Below are positions 15,406-19,930 of a DNA stretch of 19,930 nucleotides, piece after piece; within the stretch, counting starts at the first letter, position 1; each line of letters opens with the position of its first letter. The stretch lies in NCBI GenBank assembly GCA_039809365.1, contig JBDHUV010000007.1:1-19930 (forward strand), in the 5' to 3' direction. This DNA comes from JBDHUV01 sp039809365. GTDB taxonomy: Bacteria; Patescibacteriota; Microgenomatia; Levybacterales; GWA1-39-11. A program made the position numbers and the translations under genes. The notes beneath the pieces were generated by a model. The model was given only the letters and a program-made list of their open reading frames with translations. It was not told where the DNA came from and searched no databases.

Positions 15406-15984
15406 GGTATGCTTCCACCATCGGAGCCCATTTCGGTCAGGTCTTCCTGAAGGTTGATCTGGGTAGAACCGGACAGGGGTGGCCTCCTAAACAGGGCTAA
15501 AGCTATGGATATGTTTGCTGATTTGGTATCCATAGAAAACCCGGTCAAAGTACTGGGAAGGTCAGCCGTGCTGAGCTAGAGTGAGCACGTAAATACACTC
15601 TGCCGGTATGGACGTTAGCATGACACGTCTATGCTGTACTCACATGAACCTATCCTGTCCAGTCATGCCGTGGTGTTGCAAGTCACCACGTTAATTACGG
15701 TTTATCCGAATGGTTCTGGACAAGGTTCAGAATAATGGGATCGGCGCAGTGATCCCATGAACATGCGCGGATAGGGAGTCGTGCCCCGAGACAAGCACGT
15801 CAGCTCTTTGGGTATGGTTGCGCGACCTGAAAGAGCATCCTTCGGGATGGCCGCGATGGCTTAACTAAAATAAATCGTAATACTTGCCAGGTGCAGTAGG
15901 GACACCTGCTCCCGCTAACGCAGGAAAATTCTGCCTACATTGTCTTGAATGAGTTTTCTGAGGGATTTCTCTAAAAAATCCCTC

Positions 15985-16007
15985 AAATACAATCAGTTGG
16001 GAAAGAA
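15985..16007 (+). repeat. Right arm of the long-range inverted repeat
   Basis: AAATACAATCAGTTG, two unpaired G, then AAAGAA: the reverse complement of 11980-12002 at 21 of 23 positions. It lies exactly at the return from GC-rich to AT-rich sequence, directly after a terminator-like hairpin. Confidence 0.85.
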
Positions 16008-16053
16008 TTTGTCTATAGAAAGCTGCTTATAATCCTAAAATATTTGATGAATG

Positions 16054-16117
16054 GACAGGTCGTCAATGAGCTGTCACACATACATAATAAGGATTTTGCA
16101 AGTAGCCTTGTGTTTTT
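16054..16117 (+). terminator. Probable terminator of the central transcription unit
   Basis: A GACAG/CTGTC hairpin (16054-16075) is followed by AAGG (16089-16092) pairing with CCTT (16106-16109), outer ACAC/GTGT pairs with a bulge, and then TTTTT at 16113-16117. The stem is imperfect, so termination strength is uncertain. It is the only plausible stop before the convergent alkyltransferase gene. Confidence 0.45.
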
Positions 16118-16128
16118 ATAAGAGCCTT

Positions 16129-16461
16129 TTAAGACGAGGAAATATATTCAGATAGAGTACATAAATGCTTCGATAAATCTACATATTTTTCGTTTTTAAA
16201 AGTTATACCTTCTTCTTCTAATCTTTGTTTTTGTTCTTGTGGACCTCCCAGTCCAAAAGTAGGAGCTATTCTTCCTGCTGCATTTACCACTCTGTGACAG
16301 GGCACATTATCAGATTCGTTGAGGTGGAGTGCATTTCCTACTACTCGTGGACTTATGCTAAGCTTCTTTGCTATTGTTCCATATGTTGTAACTTTTCCTT
16401 CTGGAACTTTTTTTACTAAGTCATAGACTTTCTGTTTTATAGATTCAGGCACACTATACAT
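16129..16461 (-). CDS. Single-domain O6-alkylguanine-DNA alkyltransferase (MGMT/Ogt type)
   Basis: Direct-reversal DNA repair protein that moves the alkyl group from O6-alkylguanine to its own cysteine. 110 aa from the ATG at 16461, chosen because AGGAGG lies 5 bases upstream; the next in-frame start, at 16476, has no such site. The DNA-binding winged helix (VTTYGTIAKKLSISPRVVGNAL) and active site VPCHRVVNAAGRI (Cys55) are intact. The N-terminal domain of classical Ada/Ogt proteins is absent. Because Cys is retained, this is a reactive enzyme rather than a Trp-type ATL protein. The start overlaps the end of the DedA-like gene by 8 bp, suggesting translational coupling. Confidence 0.93.
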   Translation of the reverse strand: MYSVPESIKQKVYDLVKKVPEGKVTTYGTIAKKLSISPRVVGNALHLNESDNVPCHRVVNAAGRIAPTFGLGGPQEQKQRLEEEGITFKNEKYVDLSKHLCTLSEYISSS

Positions 16462-17014
16462 GAAATCCTCCTGCAAGAGCTACCAGGATAATATTCCGAA
16501 GGATTCTTCCTAAAAGAACTGCAAAAAGGAATTTGTGAAGCGGATATCCTGCCATTCCAGCAAGAATCCCAAGACCATCGACTACAGGGTTAGGAATCGC
16601 AGAGAAGAGGAATATAATTGGAAGTCCATATTTTTTAAATATAAAGGTGTTGAGGTGGTAGAGAATTTTGTGTTTTTTCCCGTTGAGTACTTGAATAGTA
16701 GATTTTCCAAAAATAAACCCTACAACTTCTCCTAATGAAGAGCCTAGAGAACCTAAGATTACTACTGCGATAGGGTTATAAATCTGGCTTGCTATTGGAA
16801 TAGAGAGCATAGCAGGAGACGGAAGAAAAATCGTTGCACTCGAGAAAAAATTAATAAAGAGTACTCCTAAAAGACCAAGTGATTCTACTTGTTTAAGCTC
16901 GTCTTTAAAAAACAAAGGCACAATAAGCGCAATCGTTGAGATAACAAAAAGTATCGCAAAGAATAGTTTCTTCCGTGATACAAACGATTGAGAAGGAGGG
17001 TTATTTCTTTTCAT
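16454..17014 (-). CDS. DedA/VTT-domain (SNARE-associated) membrane protein
   Basis: 186 aa. There is one N-terminal membrane segment (FFAILFVISTIALIVPLFF), then the VTT/DedA core: FSSATIFLPSPAMLSIPIA, a re-entrant-like GSLGSSLGEVVGFIFGK, a short amphipathic stretch, FLFSAIPNPVVDGLGILAGMAGYP and a final hydrophobic helix. Family members are linked to lipid scrambling or flipping and membrane homeostasis. Closest in look to the YqaA/YdjX-type branch. It is the middle gene of a three-gene minus-strand operon: it overlaps the upstream small gene by 14 bp and the alkyltransferase by 8 bp. Confidence 0.88.
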   Translation of the reverse strand: MKRNNPPSQSFVSRKKLFFAILFVISTIALIVPLFFKDELKQVESLGLLGVLFINFFSSATIFLPSPAMLSIPIASQIYNPIAVVILGSLGSSLGEVVGFIFGKSTIQVLNGKKHKILYHLNTFIFKKYGLPIIFLFSAIPNPVVDGLGILAGMAGYPLHKFLFAVLLGRILRNIILVALAGGFHV

Positions 17015-17276
17015 GTGGGATACTGTCTTTTAACTGTTTTAGTTTCCACATAAAAAGAGCTCCTTTTCTGTCTACATTTGCGTCTTTTACATAAGAAAGT
17101 GCTTTCTCAAGGATTGCACGATTGACTGTTTTTGCAAGCTTAATATATAAAGCTCGGTGTTTGTAGTCATTTAACTCTTCTGCAAGATATAACCCGTACG
17201 ATTGAAACTCACGCGATACGTATTTATCTGTTACTGGATTAAACTTTTTAAGAATATCTGAAACTTTATCAGCCAT
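17001..17276 (-). CDS. Small unrecognised protein, 91 aa
   Basis: Not recognised. It is a soluble, highly charged, mostly helical protein (MADKVSDILKKFNPVTDKYVSREF... AEELNDYKHRALYIKLAKTV...). The repeated KxxxVNRAILEKALSYVKDA pattern suggests a helical bundle. The WKLKQLKDSIPHEKK end is basic. It is the first gene of the operon with the DedA-like and alkyltransferase genes, and overlaps the DedA-like start by 14 bp. A TATAAT on the minus strand (complement of 17283-17288) ends 6 nt upstream of its ATG. I have the impression that similar short proteins are common in Microgenomates genomes. Confidence 0.75.
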   Translation of the reverse strand: MADKVSDILKKFNPVTDKYVSREFQSYGLYLAEELNDYKHRALYIKLAKTVNRAILEKALSYVKDANVDRKGALFMWKLKQLKDSIPHEKK

Positions 17277-17282
17277 GTTTTA

Positions 17283-17337
17283 ATTATATCAAAGGAAAGA
17301 TACTGCTATTGCAAGAAGTAGATAAAGTTGGTTTAAT
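17283..17337. promoter_or_regulatory. Divergent promoters of the 91-aa/DedA/alkyltransferase operon and endoQ
   Basis: Plus strand: TTGCAA (17309-17314), a 17-nt spacer and TTTAAT (17332-17337), ending 6 nt before the endoQ ATG. Minus strand: TATAAT (complement of 17283-17288), ending 6 nt before the ATG at 17276; the palindromic TTGCAA could serve as its -35 but with a long 20-nt spacer. Both mRNAs are probably leaderless. Confidence 0.55.
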
Positions 17338-17343
17338 GCAGAC

Positions 17344-18696
17344 ATGAACACTAACCTCGTACTTGATCTCCATCTTCACTCTAGATTTTCCCAAGCAGTA
17401 TCTAAATATATAAATCTTTCTACACTCTCAGAGTGGGGAAAGAAAAAAGGAATAGACGTTATGTCTGCTTCAGATATTACCCATCCTGTTTGGTTTGAGG
17501 AAATAAAAGAACAGTTACATGAAGTGGAAGAGGGCATTTATTCTATTCACAATACTGTGAATGAAGAGAAGTATCCAGTATTTCTTTTAAGTACTGAAGT
17601 CTGTCTTATCTATACAGATTTTGGAAAAGGGAGGAGAGTTCATATCCTTATTTTCTTCCCAAATATTTCGGTTGCACAAAAAGTAAATAAAAAGCTCGTA
17701 TCTCAGGGATTTAATATTTCGTCTGATGGAAGACCTATTTTAGGACTGTCTCTTCGTAAACTGTGTGATCTGTTATTTTCAATTGATGAATCAATTATGC
17801 TTATCCCTGCACATGTATGGACTCCCTGGTTTGGGTTGTACGGCTCAAAATCTGGATATGATTCATTAGAACAAGCATTTGGAGAGTATGCAGACTCAAT
17901 TTTTGCTGTTGAGTCTGGTCTTTCTTCAGATCCTGTTATGAACTGGCAGATTGAAGAATTACAATCGAGATCGATTGTCTCTTTTTCAGATGCTCACTCA
18001 CTTTCAAAAATTGGAAGAGAGGCAACTGTTTTAAGTCTTCGTGAGAATAAGGGAATGCAAAAAACAAAAGAACGAATAAAAAAGCAGATTACCTATTCCT
18101 CTCTTATGAATGGAATGAAAAAAGATAGTGACAGTCTGTTTAAAATTGCATATACCGTAGAGTATTATCCTGAAGAAGGGAAATATCATTATACTGGGCA
18201 TAGAAACTGTGGAGTTATGTTTTCTCCCGAACAAACAAAAGAGCAAGGAATAGTCTGTCCTGTATGTGGAAGGTTACTTACAGTAGGAGTGCTCCATAGA
18301 ATTAGTGAGTTAAGTGGGAAGAACAGAATATCTTTTACTCAACAGAAGGATGCACAAGGAGTTGTCTGGGATCACAATGATAGGTACGGGAGATTTTTCC
18401 ATATGGTTCCATTACTTGAAATATTGTCAGAAAGTTATGGTGTGGGTATCCAAACAAAAAAAGTGCAAGGAGCATATGACACTCTCCTTAAGAGTTTAGG
18501 ATCAGAGATGCAAATACTCCTTTATTCAAATATAGAAGACATACAAAGGATAAGTAATGAAAAAGTGGCAAAAGCTGTTCAAAAAGTAAGATTACGAGAT
18601 ATCTCTATTCAGCCTGGATATGATGGAAAATACGGAACAGTCTCTATCTGGCCAGACGATACTTCACTTTCTTCTGAGCAACTGAAAATACTCTAG
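17344..18696 (+). CDS. Endonuclease Q-family PHP nuclease
   Basis: 450 aa. N-terminal PHP metal-binding motif LDLHLHSRFS (Asp8, His10, His12), then SASDITHP, a conserved LIPAHVWTPWFGLYGSKSG block, ESGLSSDP, and SDAHSLSKIGREAT as the last metal site. A zinc-finger module follows: GHRNCGVMFSPEQT (Cys289) and CPVCGRLLTVGVLHRI (Cys305, Cys308). This architecture matches endonuclease Q (TIGR00375), which nicks DNA 5' to deaminated bases such as uracil and hypoxanthine. It is known from Thermococcales and some Bacillus. The C-terminal part (about 360-450) is degenerate helical sequence. With fpg and the alkyltransferase it forms a local DNA-damage repair set. Confidence 0.9.
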   Translation: MNTNLVLDLHLHSRFSQAVSKYINLSTLSEWGKKKGIDVMSASDITHPVWFEEIKEQLHEVEEGIYSIHNTVNEEKYPVFLLSTEVCLIYTDFGKGRRVHILIFFPNISVAQKVNKKLVSQGFNISSDGRPILGLSLRKLCDLLFSIDESIMLIPAHVWTPWFGLYGSKSGYDSLEQAFGEYADSIFAVESGLSSDPVMNWQIEELQSRSIVSFSDAHSLSKIGREATVLSLRENKGMQKTKERIKKQITYSSLMNGMKKDSDSLFKIAYTVEYYPEEGKYHYTGHRNCGVMFSPEQTKEQGIVCPVCGRLLTVGVLHRISELSGKNRISFTQQKDAQGVVWDHNDRYGRFFHMVPLLEILSESYGVGIQTKKVQGAYDTLLKSLGSEMQILLYSNIEDIQRISNEKVAKAVQKVRLRDISIQPGYDGKYGTVSIWPDDTSLSSEQLKIL

Positions 18697-18717
18697 TTGA
18701 TCCTCACTGTTTTTGAG

Positions 18718-18749
18718 TATAATAATCTTAAGAAGCACTATCTGCTTCT
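18718..18749 (+). promoter_or_regulatory. -10 box and leader hairpin of the DUF4870-like gene
   Basis: TATAAT at 18718-18723 has a poor -35 region. Within the short leader AGAAGCA (18731-18737) and TGCTTCT (18743-18749) form a perfect 7-bp hairpin, followed by GGGAGGTG upstream of the ATG at 18773. Unlike many genes here, this one has a leader with a Shine-Dalgarno site. Confidence 0.55.
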
Positions 18750-18772
18750 GCCTGAAGGGAGGTGAAGTTCAC

Positions 18773-19111
18773 ATGGCTCAAAGTCAAATAAACGCTAAAA
18801 ATCAAAACCTAATGGGAGCAGTAGCATATTTACTTGGACCTATTACCGGTATTGTTTTGTTACTTATTGAAAAAGAAAATAAATATGTACGTTTCCATGC
18901 AATGCAAAGTACTATCCTTTTTGGGGGTATTTTTGTACTAAATTTCTTCTTAGGGTATATTCCGGTGTTAGGGCTTATGATTGCACCACTTATTGGAATA
19001 GCAAGTCTTATTCTCTGGATATTTCTGATGTATAAAGCATACTCAGGAGAAATGTACAAGCTTCCTTATATAGGGAAAATTGCAGAAGATCAACTTGCAA
19101 AATTGAAATAA
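18773..19111 (+). CDS. DUF4870/Tic20-like small membrane protein
   Basis: 112 aa from the ATG at 18773, selected because GGGAGG precedes it; an upstream in-frame ATG at 18713 precedes the -10 box and is not credible. There are three hydrophobic stretches (about 14-32, 47-63, 66-90). The conserved segment KENKYVRFHAMQSTILFGG is the family hallmark (VRFHAxQ), seen in DUF4870/Tic20-like membrane proteins. The function is unknown; structural similarity to Tic20-type import components is only a family-level remark. It is a single gene with its own promoter and terminator. Confidence 0.85.
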   Translation: MAQSQINAKNQNLMGAVAYLLGPITGIVLLLIEKENKYVRFHAMQSTILFGGIFVLNFFLGYIPVLGLMIAPLIGIASLILWIFLMYKAYSGEMYKLPYIGKIAEDQLAKLK

Positions 19112-19126
19112 TTTTTTTCTCTGATG

Positions 19127-19192
19127 ACTGTATATACTGAGAGAGTAGATAGATTAAATTCTATAGACACATTTCTCATATATACAGTTTTT
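19127..19192. terminator. Long hairpin terminator after the DUF4870-like gene
   Basis: ACTGTATATA (19127-19136) pairs with TATATACAGT (19179-19188), extended inward by TGAGA (19138-19142) with TCTCA (19174-19178). A run of T follows from 19188. The symmetric AT-rich stem may work in both directions. Confidence 0.65.
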
Positions 19193-19206
19193 CAGTTTTT
19201 CTGTTG

Positions 19207-19236
19207 TTGACAAGCAAGCCAACTTTTAGATATAGT
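19207..19236 (+). promoter_or_regulatory. Promoter of the thioredoxin operon
   Basis: TTGACA (19207-19212), an 18-nt spacer and TATAGT (19231-19236). The start site would fall near 19243, a few bases before the ATG at 19250. This rules out the in-frame GTG at 19235 as the start. Confidence 0.7.
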
Positions 19237-19249
19237 GGTATGTGCTCAT

Positions 19250-19573
19250 ATGGACGTAACTACATACACAGATGATAATTTTGAAGCAGAAGTTGTGAAA
19301 AGCACAACCCCTGTTCTTGTAGACTTCTGGGCAGATTGGTGCACACCTTGTCATATGCTTGCTCCTACCATTGATGAACTTGCTTCAGATTATAAAGGGA
19401 AAGTAAAAGTAGGTAAATTAAATGTCGATGAGAATCCTCAAACTCCTGGTACATTTGGAATTATGTCTTTGCCAACTGTTCTTCTTTTTGAAAAAGGAAA
19501 GCCTGTTAAAACATTTGTAGGTGTTCAAGGAAAAGAAGAGTTTAAAAAAGCGATAGATGAAGTCCTTTCTTAG
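19250..19573 (+). CDS. trxA: Thioredoxin
   Basis: 107 aa, the standard length. General cytosolic disulfide reductant, reduced by thioredoxin reductase, whose gene begins 31 bp downstream. The active site is WADWCTPCHML (Cys31, Cys34): Thr replaces the usual Gly of WCGPC, which may shift the redox potential. The cis-Pro loop IMSLPTVLLFEKG and the buried VDFWADW strand are conserved. The start is the ATG at 19250, fixed by the promoter position. Confidence 0.96.
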   Translation: MDVTTYTDDNFEAEVVKSTTPVLVDFWADWCTPCHMLAPTIDELASDYKGKVKVGKLNVDENPQTPGTFGIMSLPTVLLFEKGKPVKTFVGVQGKEEFKKAIDEVLS

Positions 19574-19604
19574 GGACATCTCCTCAATATATTAATACTT
19601 TCAC

Positions 19605-19930
19605 ATGGATAAAACAGTATACGACGTAATAATTATAGGTTCTGGGCCTTCTGGTTTAACTGCTGCAATTTATACAACTCGTGCAAATCTTAAAACTTTG
19701 GTTGTTGCAGGAGTGAAGTGGGGTGGTCAACTCATGTTGACGACCCTAGTAGAGAACTTTCCTGGTTTTCCTGAAGGAATTATGGGACCGGAACTTATGA
19801 TGAATATGAGGAAACAGGCAGAACATTTTGGTGCAGAGATTATAAATACAAATTTTAAAGATGCAGACTTTACTCAATCTGAAAAAGGAATACTCACGGT
19901 AAACACAGATGATGGAAAATCTTATCAAGG
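19605..19930 (+). CDS. trxB: Thioredoxin reductase (3' truncated by window end)
   Basis: The first 108 codons are visible. The FAD-binding Rossmann motif IIIGSGPSGLTAAIY (Gly12, Gly14, Gly17) and the WGGQLM...VENFPGFPEGIMGPELM segment are diagnostic of low-molecular-weight NADPH-thioredoxin reductases. The CxxC active site and NADPH domain would lie beyond the window. It probably forms an operon with the thioredoxin gene and supplies reducing power to it. Confidence 0.95.
   Translation, partial: MDKTVYDVIIIGSGPSGLTAAIYTTRANLKTLVVAGVKWGGQLMLTTLVENFPGFPEGIMGPELMMNMRKQAEHFGAEIINTNFKDADFTQSEKGILTVNTDDGKSYQ

Larger units (their letters stand above)
15308..16007 (+). ncRNA. Large structured RNA downstream of the VWA gene
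   Basis: About 700 nt with no credible ORF and dense complementarity. Perfect helices: TCCTCC/GGAGGA (15341-15357), GATGGTG/CACCATC (15320-15326 with 15416-15422), GAGTAGGT/ACCTACTC (15377-15405), CTATGGATA/TATCCATAG (15503-15535), CGTGCT/AGCACG (15567-15589), CGTGGTG/CACCACG (15669-15690), TGTCCAG/CTGGACA (15656-15662 with 15716-15722), ATGGGATC/GATCCCAT (15735-15758), CCTATCC/GGATAGG (15649-15655 with 15769-15775), GCTCTTT/AAAGAGC (15803-15836), a CATCC/GGATG hairpin with a TTCG tetraloop (15836-15849) and CAGGTG/CACCTG (15888-15908). The CCTATCC/GGATAGG helix encloses two sub-domains, a true multibranch junction. A GAGGGATT/AATCCCTC hairpin (15960-15984) abuts the right repeat arm. I cannot match it to tRNA, rRNA, tmRNA, RNase P, SRP or group I/II introns. 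Confidence 0.8.

Noticed and set aside
15288..15500. 70-codon open frame at the end of the VWA gene
   Set aside because: Overlaps the VWA stop in another frame, has no ribosome-binding site and runs through strongly paired RNA.
11620..15984. rRNA, tRNA, tmRNA, RNase P or SRP RNA
   Set aside because: Despite the boxA and the structure, none of the universal 16S/23S motifs, tRNA T-loops, the tmRNA 3' end, the RNase P core or the SRP Alu/apical motif could be found by eye.
11618..16007. Group II (or group I) intron with internal ORFs
   Set aside because: The split RNA-ORF-RNA layout and a 34-nt helix at 15803-15836 recall a group II intron, but that helix lacks a GNRA-capped domain V fold and the AGC triad, no GTGYG-type 5' end is evident, and no reverse transcriptase or homing endonuclease is encoded. 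No group I core was recognised.
11980..16007. Transposon with terminal inverted repeats
   Set aside because: The repeat lies inside the transcription unit, ~370 bp downstream of its promoter. No transposase or integrase is encoded and I see no target-site duplication next to the arms. An RNA-processing stem fits better.
1..19930. CRISPR array
   Set aside because: No regularly spaced direct repeats and no cas-like gene; the only direct repeat is the in-frame one in the proline-rich gene.

Overview
The window most likely comes from a Candidate Phyla Radiation (Patescibacteria) chromosome, probably Microgenomates-like. The flanks are AT-rich and densely packed. Genes include an ATP-dependent DNA ligase with a KxDG active site, an endonuclease Q-type PHP nuclease, a UMP kinase resembling the archaeal form, a TrmB-family regulator, a DUF5654-like protein and several small unrecognised proteins. 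The lineage is inferred from gene content; no rRNA is present to confirm it. Several -10 boxes end exactly 6 nt before an ATG, which suggests many leaderless mRNAs.

Left flank (1-11413): a partial GT4 glycosyltransferase; an unrecognised 91-aa gene of different base composition; fpg/mutM; a DsbA-like oxidoreductase overlapping a CPGC membrane protein; pyrH; a DUF5654-like gene followed by recF; a Fic protein followed by the ATP-dependent ligase; a proline-rich protein carrying a 118-bp internal duplication; a 680-aa protein with a C-terminal SAM methyltransferase domain; and a TrmB-type regulator whose promoter is full of TTGTCA/TGACAA motifs.

Central locus (about 11586-16117): this is the most unusual part. 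A perfect sigma70 promoter (TTGACA-17 nt-TATAAT) starts a unit with a ~490-nt hairpin-rich leader, a boxA-like element (11 of 12 bases of the E. coli rRNA boxA), three GC-rich genes (an unrecognised 156-aa protein, a MoxR-type AAA+ ATPase and a VWA/MIDAS protein), a structured 240-nt spacer and a ~700-nt trailer with many perfect helices and a likely H-type pseudoknot. The GC-rich core is bracketed by a 23-nt inverted repeat with 21 pairs (11980-12002 with 15985-16007). Its left arm overlaps the boxA, an arrangement like the boxA and processing stem of precursor rRNA. I read it as a candidate undescribed ribonucleoprotein-like system: a large structured RNA co-transcribed with a MoxR/VWA chaperone pair and a small partner protein. 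The layout is visible in the sequence; the function is inference.

Right flank (16129-19930): a minus-strand operon of a small unknown gene, a DedA/VTT membrane protein and a single-domain alkylguanine-DNA alkyltransferase; then endonuclease Q, a DUF4870-like membrane protein, thioredoxin (WCTPC active site) and the start of thioredoxin reductase. Fpg, RecF, ligase, alkyltransferase and EndoQ give the window a DNA repair theme. DsbA, the CPGC protein, Trx and TrxB give it a thiol-redox theme.
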